A stretch of 64,000 bases of DNA, from positions 471,586 to 535,585 of the forward strand of contig NW_026262744.1 in assembly GCF_021869535.1 (NCBI RefSeq). The letters run 5' to 3'. Both the position numbers and the translations under genes were made by a program. The notes below the pieces were generated by a model that did no database searches, had not been told where the DNA came from, and saw only the letters and a program-made list of their open reading frames with translations. The DNA comes from Mytilus californianus. Lineage: Eukaryota; Mollusca; Bivalvia; Mytilida; Mytilidae. Below, piece by piece: positions 31,960 through 43,221 of this stretch (position 1 is the first letter of the stretch; every line of letters starts with the position of its first letter).

Positions 31960-32290
31960 ACTGTTTAGGGTTGGACCTCTGCGGGAGTATCCGGCTGCGC
32001 TCAGCAAAGCAGTTTATTTTTGGTTGTGTCACTTTTACTGTTCTAGAACTATGCCCTTTAAATTTACAAATGGAAAAATTGCTGAATTTTTTGTTTCCGT
32101 TCTCTAACTTTAGTTTGCCTCATCCAAATGTTATGAAACTTATACACATTACTTATTACAACAAAACTCAGATCAAGTAAAAAGTTGGGTAGTGTCACTC
32201 TTACCGTTCTTTAGTTATGTTCCTTTATAACTTTATATGCAAGCGGGGGCATCATCTGTATCCCATGGGCACATTCCCCATTTATTTAAA
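31960..32290 (+). repeat. Mollusc-type repeat, two ~165-bp units
   Basis: GTGTCACTTTTACTGTTCT (about 32025) and GTGTCACTCTTACCGTTCT (about 32190) mark two units, with TTCCGTTCTCTAACTTTAGT between them. Same family as 30940-31100, so the 161-bp array sits between parts of it. Confidence 0.65.
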
Positions 32291-32429
32291 ATATGAATTA
32301 GATTATGCTTTTAAATGTCAATCATGGTTGATTTTCTGACAGAATTACTCTGACATTTAATTTCAGGCTCCAAGTACATGTAAGAGGAAGGAGTGATTTG
32401 TTGTGAAAGATCCTGGAATGTTCAACTTT

Positions 32430-32745
32430 ACTTGGAAACTATTGGCAAAGTACTGACAGAATTTACAGGAGAAGCCAGTATTATCTTGTCTTGCAATTGG
32501 GAACTATATGTAAAGTGCTGAAACTTAAGAACAACCAACATTAGAAGCCAAGATCAACAATACTTGGAACTACATGTATAATCAAAGTACTGTCAGAATC
32601 CAAATGAGAGAACCCAAGATCATCTACACTTGGTGTCTATATGCAATGTGTTGTCAGAATCCACTTAAGAAGCCAAGATCAACTATAATTTGGAACTATA
32701 TGCTTTAGTGCTGTCAAAATCCATAAAAAAAATCCAAGATCAAAA
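32430..32745 (+). repeat. Diverged ~60-65-bp tandem array
   Basis: CCAAGATCA starts at 32548, 32613, 32673 and 32733 (spacing 65, 60, 60). Each unit carries TTGGAACTAYATG-type, AGTGCTGTCA and AATCCA words; two poorer units precede (32430-32547). Confidence 0.75.
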
Positions 32746-33469
32746 GGACCTACTTTACCTACCTGTCCAAATGATGAATACAGATAAAAAAAACACCGAA
32801 GAAGAATATTAATATATAAATAATGAAAATATAAAGCTGATCAGCTAATGATCATGATGATTGTACATGTACATGATGTATACATGTCAACAATTACTAG
32901 TATATTGAAATTAACAATGCTAATAAATGTTTTATAAATTTGATCTCATAGACATTTGAGGAATAAAAATAAAAAATGTTTCAGAAAATGAATTTTAATA
33001 GAGCTGAATTAATTTTTTTTTTACTGTCTGTAGTGAATTTTGCTGCAAACACAATTCATGATATGCAAACTGCAATATATGCAGTTGTCTTTAATACAGA
33101 AGGTAGCTATGAGATTTGTAAATTTTGGAAATCATAATACCAAGTGGCAGTCGTGGTAAATGCTCATGCCTTTGCCTCATCTTTTACCTCACCAACCCCT
33201 GACCTAAATGGCCACTTGAATTATTTTACATGATTTGGCATTTGTTTTCCATCCATATACTATTCAGTTTCTATTTCAAAAGTTATATTTTCTGGATAAA
33301 AGGAGAAATAAAATACAGTTTTGTTCAATGAGACAGCAACCAAAAGAATTATTTATTGTCTGGGAAAACTTGTGTCTCACTATTAACTGACAACCTTTTT
33401 ACCTACTGTAAATTCAGAAATTAATGCATTTATAATTGCGTTTTTTTACTAATAGACTAAATTGCGAGT
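32746..33469. other. No gene recognised
   Basis: AT-rich spacer. Confidence 0.3.
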
Positions 33470-33990
33470 TAAACTATTGCTTATTGCATATTGTAACTCG
33501 TGTACCGTCTCCTGATATTTTAATTTTTATTGTCTCTGATGGCAATGTTTCAAATTTCTTATAACATTTCCCCAGCGCTGACTTTAGACTGACATATGCA
33601 CCTGGAATATTGCCTGTTGTACGATATATTGCGAACGTACTATTCGTCATCTCGTCAAACGCACGATTGAATGAAGCCGTGGCAGATCTTTGGTTTTCCT
33701 TACTATTTCGTGGTTAGCCTGGTCACTGATTTTAAACTTGTCTAAAATGAATGTTACTGCCTTCATTTTCTCCAGATCCATGCTCCCACGGGTTGCATCA
33801 TCTTTATTCGCTAGATGTAACTGTTTGGTTCCCCTGATACAGTGGTTAGTTTCAAACTAGAAGGTTTCAGTCCAAAAGATTCGAAAAACCATGAAGCCTT
33901 GTCGACTTTGTGAGTGTTTTGATTTTTTCGTAGCGTTGAGTTTTACCAGCTTCTAGAAAGTTCTTTCCATGATTAATCAAAATAGGGTAT
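33470..33990 (-). pseudogene. Decayed protein of a repetitive invertebrate family
   Basis: No long frame, but consecutive pieces in different minus-strand frames are clearly protein-like. About 33985-33940 gives GKTQRYEKIKTLTK; about 33910-33810 gives VDKASWFFESFGLKPSSLKL and TTVSGEPNSYI; about 33815-33660 gives DDATRGSMDLEKMK, FILDKFKISDQANHEIV and DLPRLHS; about 33615-33470 gives TGNIPGAYVSLKSALGKCYK and ETIKIKISGDGTRVTICNKQ. The order VDKAxWFxESFGL, LDKFxISDxA, IKISGDGxR is one I associate with a repeated, probably transposon-borne, protein family in invertebrates; its function is unknown to me. Two or more frameshifts show that it is dead. Confidence 0.5.
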
Positions 33991-35959
33991 ATTTAATGAG
34001 GTTTTGAGATATTTGCTGCTGAACTGTCTAATTTTCATTGCTCCTCGGATTCTTTGATCGAACCCTACATTAATCGGCAAGTGATACGTTTTCTTCTGCA
34101 TTTTTTTCTAACGACGAAGTGAGCTCTGAAAGAAAGTCATTTTCGAATATGGCAATTTTTGTAAATTTTGAATCTAACTCTGCTCTTTGTCGGCCACCAC
34201 TGTTTGATTATAAAGTTGAGCTATATCTTTACGGTATAAAATCGATTTTCTAATATATCACATTGTTTTAGATGAAGAAAATGTAAAATGTAGAATTTGG
34301 CTTATATCTCTGAAACGAAAGCATTTACACCAAATCTGACATGGGGTAAAATTGTCTATAACGTCACGATCTATCATCTGTTTCTAAATTTTTAGATAAA
34401 TCAGACAACCCGTTGTTGGGTTCTTGCCCTTTTTTCTAATTTTATGGAAATTTTGCCGTTTTTGGTTATCTTAAAATTATTATAGATAAAGATAAACTGT
34501 AAACGACATAATCATGGTTTAGTCCCACGTGGGATTTTTTGTTACTGCTTTTATGTCTGTTTAATAAAATGGTACAGATATCAATAAAATACAAAAATAC
34601 CATGTTTTATGTTAAATAAACCATGATAAAAACCAAAATGATGTAAAAAATGAAGAAATATATAAATTCATTTTTATTAAAACTGTATATATATATAATC
34701 ATGGTTTAATCCCACCCATACGGAAAAAACCTTCATTTTACAATTTTCTTTTAATAGGATTGGACAAAGGGATGTATCCTTTATACAAAATTTAATCCTG
34801 GTACATACGATGAGTTTATTAGTAATCATACCCAATGTTATTTTCAGGGTTTCACTGTTAAATGTTTCTGGTCAAAGGCTTCGTTTACACGGTCAGTTTG
34901 ATCTTGATCATTAAAGCAGCTCCTGCAACACCCTACCAAACTTTCTTTGTACATACATTTATTATTCTGTTTTCAATTTACGTTTTCTTGTATGCGCCCC
35001 GATCTTCAATAATGTTACACATAGGAGAACGTGTATCATGATTACCAATCATTCGTCAATATCAATCCAATGATTTCAATCTCCCAACTATACCAGATCA
35101 AGTCAAAAGCTCGCATAATACTAAACGGGCAAAACCTTTGATTATAATAAAGTTTTATATGATGGCAAACATTTGTGTTTGTATTATGGAATATTCTGTG
35201 CTTCTTCCTTGGTCTTTCTTCTGTACAGACTGTGACTGAAATTTCGATTGACCCAATGTTATTGACTATATAAGTAAGCTGGTGCAATGATATATTATAT
35301 CGTTGACATTTGGTTGATGTTTGTGCTTTGTGGGGGCAAATGATAACTGATGCAATTTCCACTGCTACAATTTCCATTATAGCCTTATTAAATTAAATGT
35401 TATATGGAATTCTTATTTATGTGTTATAACCAATCTCTAGTCCTGAATTTGCATGCAATCTTTGTACCTGGTTTTGAAAATTTCAAACAGTTACATTGTA
35501 TTAGAGTCTGTCAGGTTCCTTTTAATAAAATATGTCAGGTAATAGACATTCGTAAATTGGGTATTTAAGGCAAAGTGTGTGTGGAGGTGGGGATGGGGGG
35601 TTATGTCCAATTTATATACATATTTCTAAGAGTGCAGTGGTTTAATTTCATGCATTGATATACCAGATTAGATTTTCACCTGAATATGCATGTAATATTT
35701 AACACCTATTCTAAGGTTACATTTAACCAAGAAATATTTTAGATTTGTTTTTTTTACAAATAACAAACATTTTGTAGGCTATCTGGATAGTAATGAAAAT
35801 AAATTACTGAGGTCCCAACATGTCCATACAGAGAATATACAGCAAAGCGTCCAGTGAAATCCCAAATGCTATGGAAATTTGTAATCCTCCATATTCAAAA
35901 TGCTTAAAGCCATGTTTCCAAGTGTAACAAAGTCTAAGATAAAAGAAAATAGTGTACTT
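33991..35959. other. No gene recognised; possible old SINE tails
   Basis: AT-rich. 34511-34540 and 34697-34720 share ATAATCATGGTTTARTCCCAC. CCTGAATATGCATGTAATATTT (35680-35701) and GTCCTGAATTTGCATGCAATC (35440-35460) resemble the 3' block of the SINE-like family and may be very old remnants. Confidence 0.35.
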
Positions 35960-36260
35960 ATATTGAGTGTCAAAGGGGTAAAATTTGAACAAAATTCTCC
36001 AGGGTCTTGGTTAAGTAAATATGAAACTGAGGGAGCTGAAAAAATTCGCCTATTACTTGTTTACCTCCAAAATAAAGATCACTATCTTTGATTTTTTTCA
36101 GAATAAATTCAATCTGGTTAAACAGTTTAGCTGAAAGCATTGATATTTCATCTAAAATAAACAAATCTGTTTGTTTTCTGTTCAATTTGTACTTTTGGAA
36201 GTGTTCATCAATAGTCAATTTTTGTGAGAGTTTATCGTTAGAAAAATGACCATCTGCAAT
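35960..36260 (-). pseudogene. PIF1-like helicase fragment
   Basis: Minus-strand frame reading upstream to downstream: DGHFSNDKLSQKL, TIDEHFQKYKLNRKQ, DLFILDEISMLSAKLFNQIE, LYFGGKQVIGEFFQL. The DEISML block is Walker B (motif II) of PIF1 helicases, and FGGKQVIG-FFQL matches their motif III, where the usual order is GDFxQLPP; here the D is lost (GEFF). PIF1 domains in invertebrate genomes come from the host helicase or from Helitron-type transposons; a short broken copy among transposons favours the second. Motif I (GKT) and the C-terminal motifs are not seen. The family is firm; origin is inference. Confidence 0.7.
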
Positions 36261-36689
36261 CTAATTAAAATATAGATCTCCGATATCGTTATACTAGTAC
36301 TACGTTACTACATATGAGATTTAACAACTACCGCCATCTCTTTCACTTTATGACATCTTATATGTTCAGGTATTTCACATTCAATCTTTTATGGTAATGT
36401 TCTTTACAAAGCACAAAAATGTCAGTATTCACCTCAAAAGCTAACAAAATCTTTAAACAAACTTATTTAGAAGGGATAGTTACGATACCATTGTCAGGTC
36501 ATTAAAGATTGCATGTTTTGGCTTTAATATATTCACTTATAGGGTCTTTGCGTCGGAATTAAACCCATTTATTCTAAAACCAGTTGTTTGCATGACACGG
36601 GTTATGCTCTTCTCATTTATTTCATGATGGTATAATACTAAACCCCTAACAGGAGGGATTGTACCTGATATTCATATGATGAAGACATA
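36261..36689. other. No gene recognised
   Basis: AT-rich spacer. Confidence 0.3.
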
Positions 36690-37200
36690 ATCTTTCATGC
36701 AGTTTAATTGAGGTCTGGAGCTGGAATGCTAGTAGTCTGTTGTTATTTATATTTTGTATTATTGTCCTTTTTTATTTTCTTTTGTTTCATATTCTGACAT
36801 CGTACTCGGACTTCTCTTAAACTGAGTTGTACTGTACGTATTGTGGCGCGTTTGTTTTTTCTGCATTGACTTGAGGTATAAAGGGGGGGGGGGGGGCGTT
36901 AAGATCTCAAAAAAACTTGTTTAACCCCGCCGCAATTTGGCTCCTGTCCCAAGTTAAGAGCCTCTGGCCTTTGTTTGTCTTGTAATTTTTAATTTTAGTT
37001 TCTTGTATATAATTCGGAGTTTAGTATGACGTCCATTATCACTGAACTAGTATACATATTTGTTTAGTGGCCAGCTGAAGGACACCTCCGAGTGCAGGAG
37101 TTTCTCGCTACATTGAAGACCCATTGGTGGCCTTCGGCTGTTGTCTATTCTATGGTCGTGTTGTTGTCTCTTTGACGCATTCCCCATTTCCATTCTCAAA
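36690..37200 (+). repeat. Mussel-type dispersed repeat, long copy
   Basis: GAGGTCTGGAGCTGG, ACTCGGACTTCTCTTAAACT, a run of 14 G (36883-36896), CCTGTCCCAAGTTAAGAGCC, AGGACACCTCCGAGTG, TTGAAGACCCATTGGTGGCC and TTGACGCATTCCCCATTTCC. I recognise this series as a common mussel repeat; a reverse fragment is at about 26935-26970. The class is unknown to me. Confidence 0.75.
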
Positions 37201-37204
37201 GTAT

Positions 37205-37915
37205 AAAAAAAAGTTGTTAAATTAACTGTAAAATGTAGCAAAATTATCAATAGAGCAATTGCAGTTTCGCTGTTACATACAACAAAATTATCTAAAGAAT
37301 GACCAATTTTAGGTAATATTTATACAATTATAAAAAATGGTCGAATTAACTGTAGATTGTAGCAAAATTATCAATAGAGCAATTGCAGGTTTGCTGTTAC
37401 ATTCGACAAAATTATCTGAAGAAAGTGATTTAAGGTTACATATAATAAAATTTAAAAAAAAGATAAAATATACTGAAAGTAACTGACTAAAGGGTACATC
37501 TCAAAAATTATCTATCAAAGCGGTTGAATCTTGTATTATAATTATCAATAAAGTAAGTGATCGATTTAAGGTTACATCTTATAAAATTGTCTTATAAAAA
37601 TGCCAATTAAAGGTAGAATCTGACTCATTATCTTAAAAGTGGTAAATCTTGTAAGATGTAATACAATTCTCAATAAAGAATGACCGATTTAAGGTAATAT
37701 CTAATACAATGATGTTCAAATCAACTGTAAAATGTAGCAAAATTATCAATAGAGCAATTGCAGGTTTGCTGTTACATTCAGCAAAATTATCTATAGAAGG
37801 GTCGATATAAGGTTACATATAATACAAATTTAAAAAAAAGATAAAATATACTGAAAAATTTGTAAAATTCTCAATAAACCTATGGTTGGTTGAAGGTAAC
37901 ATCTACTACATCTAA
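37205..37915 (-). repeat. Diverged satellite piece (same family as 47.7-64 kb)
   Basis: Words AATGTAGCAAAATTATCAAT and GCAGGTTTGCTGTTACATTC are complements of array words. They recur near 37225, 37343 and 37735, i.e. spacings of about 118 and 390 bp, the same spacings as in the main array. More diverged than any array monomer. Interrupted by SINE-like copy 11. Confidence 0.8.
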
Positions 37916-38335
37916 CCCCCAAGGGTGACTGGGGAATATAAGTATGGTCACCATTGGTCTTCCTCCGACCGGCAGTAAAATCCTTGCTAAAGTGAGGCGT
38001 CCGTGTGGCTGTGCGGGATGTACAAATTTGCAGCCACGTCCGGTCAGAATGGGGACGTTAAATCCGATGTCCGTGTAAAGAGAGTGCTACGCTCTTTGCA
38101 CGTTAAGAACCCTTGCAACAGCTCGTTGAGCGGTCCGTAGGTGACCTGTTGCAAGGCTAAATTTCTGTCCCTATCCAACATACCCTCATTTCTTGTGGCA
38201 GTCTAAATTTCTCCGACCTTAATCATGGATGCCCCTATTACAGAACCTACCTATTGTATTTATTGTTAATTTGTTCTCGTCCTGAATATGCATGAAATAT
38301 TTGCCACTGTACGTTAGGCAACCAACAATCAATCA
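37915..38335 (+). mobile_element. SINE-like element copy 11 (full length)
   Basis: Perfect 14-bp duplication ATCTACTACATCTA (37901-37914 and 38336-38349). The duplicated target is satellite-derived sequence (CATCTACTACATCT). Confidence 0.95.
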
Positions 38336-38500
38336 ATCTACTACATCTATGCAGAAAAGTTTGTTGAATTCATTGTAAAAATATAGTAAAGTTATCAATA
38401 CAGAAAGTGACTGAGTAAAGGTTACATCTAAACCAGTTATCTATAAAAGTTGTTGAATCTTGTTAAGTGTATTATAATCATCAATGAAGAAAGTGACAGA
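38336..38500 (-). repeat. Diverged satellite piece, continued
   Basis: Resumes after SINE-like copy 11 with the same TTATCAATACAG..AAGTGACTGAGTAAAGG type of words; ends near 38500. Confidence 0.7.
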
Positions 38501-38860
38501 TATATATGGTTTTCCTATGGTCACATATGGCTTGATCACAGGCGTCATCAAACCATGGTTTGCTGGGATGTTTCGGATTTGTCGAGGTCTTAGGTATTGT
38601 TATGTCAGCAAACTGTATAAAAGTTAAAATTGAATCTTCAACAGCTTCAAACAACTTTGACTGTAATTCCTCTCTGGAAAGAATTTCAAACAAAGGCCAA
38701 TCAGCCTTGTCCAGTTTCCAACGAGGGATTCTTTATTGAGCGGAAGTAAAGAGTTGTTCAAGAATGAGTGGGAAGTGGTCACTTCCACAAAGATCATCGT
38801 GTACACGCCGTTTCCGGGATGAAGATAAGTACCGGATCCATCATTAAAAATACACAAGCC
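38484..38860 (-). pseudogene. LINE ORF2 fragment, end of endonuclease domain
   Basis: Two minus-strand frames: FNDGSGTYLHPGNGVYTMI (from about 38857) and later PERNYSQS; and, in the second frame, EELQSKLFEAVEDSILTF, IPKTSTNPKHPSKPWFDDAC. The sequence order (GSGTYxHPGNGVYTxID, then the linker ending IPKTS...PWFDxxC) is typical of the region from the end of the apurinic-type endonuclease to the start of the reverse transcriptase in LINEs. At least one frameshift and a deletion of the segment around the conserved SDHFP motif are evident. Clade not determined. Confidence 0.65.
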
Positions 38861-38884
38861 GAAGTATATAAGCGTATGAACTAA

Positions 38885-39237
38885 TTTGTAGACTTAACCT
38901 TTAATGACACAAATGAACGCCCTAATATAGTAGACCATCCACCAGCAGAAAAAGACGATGTGTATAAACCAAATTCAAAAGAGGATAAGGCCAGAGCCTA
39001 AATGTATTACATTAAAGAGAAAACTAAAGAATCAGGAATAGTTTCGAACAGCATAATCCTCATCAACTTCACCGTTTACATGATACAGCTTCGATTAGAA
39101 GACTATTTCAATATTATAGTTACGAACAACAATTAAAGCCATCAAATGAAGGACTAAACGGCTTTATAAACCGACGTTTACAGGCAAGGATTGATCTACT
39201 GCAGGTCACCTACAAAGCTGACATCAGGTACATTTAA
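38885..39237 (+). pseudogene. Coding-like remnants, unknown
   Basis: Two open pieces in different frames. About 38890-39001 reads DLTFNDTNERPNIVDHPPAE then KDDVYKPNSKEDKARA and stops. 39031-39237 reads NSFEQHNPHQLHRLHDTASI, LKPSNEGLNGFINRRLQ and stops. Residue make-up is protein-like. I do not recognise either; they may be one broken transposon gene. Confidence 0.3.
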
Positions 39238-40555
39238 GCAGTAAAAAAGAGGTTTTCCTGAAATAGTAAGACATTTCTATATAGAAATGAACATGTGCCG
39301 CAGTAACAGTTTTTCACGTTCTAACCAACAACCAATTTATTGATAGACACGCCTCTTATTCTACCCCAAAACACTCAGATCCTATCAGAAATTCCCGAGT
39401 GTCTACCGTTTGGTTTTACAACATTGAAAATGCAATTTTCAACAGTCAATATTCTTTGTCAACATTTTACATTCTATATCATAATTCTCCTTTTGTTTTC
39501 TACATTCAACATCCGTTTTTAATATTAAACATTTCTTTTTTCCAATATTCAACATTAGTTTTTCCAACCTTTCGTTTGCATCTACAAAGGCACATGACGC
39601 TACTTAGTTGCTGGAATATACTTGATTTCACTGACAGGTGAATAACTATCAAGCAGAGTACATGACCAGGAAGCGGTCCCACTGATTTTGGTACCTTTTC
39701 TTGTTTTATTTACTTGTCTGTGTTTATTGGTTAGAGCTGATGTTATAATTCCTTAATAATTCAAATAAATATTGTTCATTTAAAGTTATCAGATATTATA
39801 TCTAATTTTATTTATTGAAATCCTATATTTGTAATGTTAGAGGACAGTTATACCAAACAAAGGTCTAGATGACGAGTGGACGAAAGGGTATCTTGGTTGT
39901 TTACTAGAAAGGTTCTTGTTATAAGGCCAACTGCAATGTGATCATCATCATCCTGGCCCGAGCCTTCCACTCAAAAAGGAATGTTTGGGCAGATATGATA
40001 CATGGTGAGAAGTGATGATACACCCTTTTATATCAACACCACGGTAAACAAAAAACTTTTCGGCACCCGGCGTTACTTCAAAATATCTCCATCAATTCTT
40101 AGAGCGGACACTTACGACACTCTCTTAATGTGTGTGTGTTTCAAACCGAAATGCTAATTTATTATAACTCTTTCAAAATCAACAATGATAGAATAGTTAT
40201 GAGAATCGGTTATTCATATTTTTTTTTTATATTAAAAACAAACCTTTATATTTTAGATGTATATTTTTTTTAAAACGCCATTCTTATATTTATACATTCA
40301 ACTTTTATGATCATTACCACAACGGGTAAAGTTTCGTTTTTATTCTTCTTTTCTGGTTGTAACCATAGCTGAAATACAACTGTAGGGAGGGAACACCAAA
40401 CAATTGGCATTTCATCAAAAGGTGAAAAAATAAGAACGGAGATCGGTTCTCGAGGTACAGGCTAGTAGCCGCGGTGACACACCGCCTCCCCCGCTCAAAT
40501 ACAGACTTGTACAGGTCTTTCCGAAGGTCCGTCGGACCTGAAAGCTGTTGGAACT
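39238..40555. other. No gene; T-rich short repeats near 39430-39570
   Basis: 39430-39565 has loose repeats of a TTTTCAACATTCAACATT-like word (ACATTCAACATCCG, ATATTCAACATTAG). Otherwise AT-rich spacer with no support for a gene. Confidence 0.35.
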
Positions 40556-40775
40556 GGAGAATGCTGCAAAAATGACCGATACTGATGTTCTTTGTGTAAC
40601 TAATGCAGGAAAAGCTCTTCAGAAATTGAGGGAAGCTGAGAGGAATAGACTCGAAACGCCATAAGAAATGCCCATGCCATAATGAAGCAAAATCGGCCCC
40701 TTAGTGATATTGTGTGGATGTGCAAGCTTGATATTATGAAAGGTCTGGGCATTTGAAATACAAACTTAAAAATGG
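40556..40775 (+). pseudogene. Coding-like remnant, possible hAT-related host protein
   Basis: One frame reads MTDTDVLCVTNAGKALQKLR then EAERNRLETP and stops; after a shift the next reads RNAHAIMKQNRPLSDIVWMC and KLDIMKGLGI. The pattern of an N-terminal helix, then A-x-x-I-x-x-x-N-R-P-x-S-D, W-x-x-x-L-D-x-x-K-G-L resembles proteins with hAT-type transposase ancestry in invertebrates. The match is by memory and short. It is interrupted on the right by SINE-like copy 12. Confidence 0.35.
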
Positions 40776-40777
40776 AG

Positions 40778-41076
40778 CGGAGAAATTTAGACCGCCACGG
40801 GAAATGATGGTTTATTGGATAGGGACAGACATTTAGCCTTGCAACAGATCACCTACGGACCCCTCAAAGAGTTGTTGCAAGGGTTCTTAACGTGCAAAGA
40901 GTGTGGCACTCTCTTTCCACGAGGCATCGGATTTAACGTCCCCATTCTGACCGGACGTAGCTGCAAATTTGTACATCCCGCACAGCCAAACGGACGCCCC
41001 ACTTTGGCAAGGGTTCTACTGCCGGTCGGTGGAAGACCAATGGTGATTAATTCTATTCCCCAGTCACCCTTGGGGG
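40778..41076 (-). mobile_element. SINE-like element copy 12 (3' part missing)
   Basis: Complete head at the right (CCCTTGGGGG), but the left end stops at the GGAGAAATTTAGAC block; no tail. Lies 200 bp from copy 13 in the same orientation. Confidence 0.9.
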
Positions 41077-41283
41077 CCATATTTAATAGAAGCAGATTGC
41101 AAACAGATATTTTGTTATTGGAAACTTTGCTAAATGGTCCATGGTCTACAAAATATAAATTACTAATCCAACTTTGATTTCAAATATATAAAGAAAAACA
41201 TGATTGCAAACTAGGAAAACAAAGGAAGAATTTGAAAACGAGGTGTTTTCAATACCGGTCGCTACCTGTACTACAACTGTATC

Positions 41284-41690
41284 GATTGATTGATTGTTTG
41301 ATTGTTGGTTGCTTAACGTCCAGTGGCAAATATTTCATACTTGATCAGGACGAGAACAAGTTAACAATAAATACAATAGGTAGGTTTTGTAATAGTAGAG
41401 GCCATCTGGGATGACGGTCGGGGAAATTTGGACTGCCACAGGGAAATGAGGGTTTATTAGATAGGGACAGAAATTTTGCCTTGCAACAGGCCACCTACGG
41501 ACCCCTCAAGTTGTTGCAAGGGTTCTTAACGTGCAAAGAGCGTGGCACTCTCTTTAAACGAGGCATCGGATTTAACGTCCCCATTCTGACCGGACGTGGC
41601 TGCGAACTTGATACATCCCGGACAGCCAAATGGACGCTCCACTTTGGCAAGCGACTTGCTGCCGGTCGGAAGAAGACCAAGTGACCATAT
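41284..41690 (-). mobile_element. SINE-like element copy 13 (5' truncated, old)
   Basis: Tail TTGATTGATTGTTTGATTG at left; the right end fades at GTGACCATAT, so the last ~25 bp of the head are missing. Many private changes. Confidence 0.9.
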
Positions 41691-41943
41691 TTCGTTATAA
41701 ATTTTTGAACACTATTGACACCGAAAACAATGGTCAGACATTATGCAGCAATCAGGTTTACATGTGTAAAAATGGCAATGGAATAATTTTTAAGTGATCA
41801 GTATAGACAAATTGATTGCCATCTACAAATGACAACATTGCTAGAACAACGTGAATTAGAAACACCACAAAGTACATATGATATACGTTATGAGGCACTG
41901 TGATGTAGTTTACCTGCACCGTATATATTGAACTCTACAAGTA

Positions 41944-42925
41944 GTGATATTCAGATCCTTTCATTTTACAACAACTCTAGAAAAAACTGTCATTAAATCT
42001 GCTATTAACGTTTGTAGAAACTTTCAAGTCAGTATAAGTGTACATCAGATCATAGTGTCGGCTGACCACGAGATATGGGAAGGAATGCCATCAAGTTTCA
42101 CCTCTGCTAAAGATGTAGTATTGCTTCTGAATAAACTCTCAACATACAAAGTTTCTATAGGAAATCCAGATGAAGAACTTCAAGATGCGACAGTAGTTGG
42201 TGCAGGTATAGAGGGTGAATTTTGTACCATTCAACGATGCATCTTTTTATTTGCTTGTTCAACATTACCGTTGAAAGGCATGCTCACAATATAGAAAGTC
42301 TTTGAAGTTAAGAAAGCAACGTCTTGACCAACAGACAAAAAAACAGACAAATCCAAGGTACAAATCTTATGCATTCGACGTATAAACACACAGACATGTC
42401 AAGAAATGTTAACCACTAAACTTCGCCAACAAAAGAAACACATTCAGACACTTGACAGTGAAAATTCAAAGATGAAAAGAACAGTTGAAAGGGACATTCT
42501 TTAGAAAGGTGTCACACTTGGTGATATTCGAAACAGCGAAGTGAAAGATTTGATGGCTACTTGTCAGGAAGAGGTATATAAGGCATATCCAAATGAAAAT
42601 TCCTTTCAAAGACTTTTCTTTGAGCAACAGATGAGGCTCAACGGGTCTGGTAATGGAATGTGATGGCATCCAATGATCAGTCACTGGTGTCTTTTATTCG
42701 ACAGAAGTCAAGTAAGGCATGTGATGCAGTAAGAAAGAAGGCTTTATGAATATGCCTAGCACCAGAACATCATTCGTTTATTCTCATTTCATGAAAAGTG
42801 TTGCTTTTTTCCAGACAGACGTTGTGAAGATGCTGAAGGTGGGGGCGGCTAAAATTAGACTGTTTCAAGAACAGTGGAAGTCATATTTTAGTTTGTTGTT
42901 TGACGAATTCGAAGTGAATTACAGA
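41944..42925 (+). pseudogene. Transposase-like pseudogene (P-element/THAP9-like order)
   Basis: Several frames in order: VSISVHQIIVSADHEIWEGM and KDVVLLLNKLSTYKV (to about 42165); a Cys-rich ACSQYRKSLKLRKQ piece (about 42255-42310); LTTKLRQQKKHIQTLDSENS, a coiled-coil-like helix (about 42410-42470); GVTLGDIRNSEVKDLMATCQ and FQRLFFEQQMRLNGSGNGM (about 42510-42660); WHPMI at about 42665; then 42746-42925 with MNMPSTRT, YSHFMKSVAFFQTDVVKML and YFSLLFDEFEV. The order helix - RWHPxxxxWCL - LPSxRT - LLxDE matches RNase-H-type transposases related to P elements, where the D of the last block is catalytic. At least three breaks are visible. After FDEFEV the sequence switches abruptly to another repeat. 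Confidence 0.55.
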
Positions 42926-42929
42926 GATT

Positions 42930-43175
42930 TTACAATAATAATGCATACATTTTTGAATAATGTTTTAAATTTTAATTTTGTTACTCTCTCAATCGGTAAG
43001 TTTATTATTCCACAAATGCCAAGCACAATTCCAATTATTAACTCGTCGGTAGCACGCGGATACGACATTCCCTATCGTTTTTGTGGTAATCGAATGTATA
43101 AACCGGACATGACAATTATTTTTTGTACGTCACACAGGTAAAGTAATAAATCTGTCGTACGTAGTATGAAGAGGT
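42930..43175 (+). repeat. Dispersed element of unknown class
   Basis: Matches 22780-23040 in order (TTTTTGAATAATG, TCTCAATCGGTAAGTTT, then TTTTTTGTACGTCACACAGG and TAGTATGAAGAGG); the last block also matches 17735-17810. It interrupts the transposase remnant. Confidence 0.6.
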
Positions 43176-43221
43176 GCAAGTATACGTATTTAACTGGGAA
43201 AAAACAATGTATTATAAAATT

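Noticed and set aside
35804..35992. Minus-strand frame downstream of the PIF1 fragment as its C-terminal continuation
   Set aside because: It lacks the expected conserved C-terminal helicase blocks (for example a KVQGxT motif); I could not support continuity.
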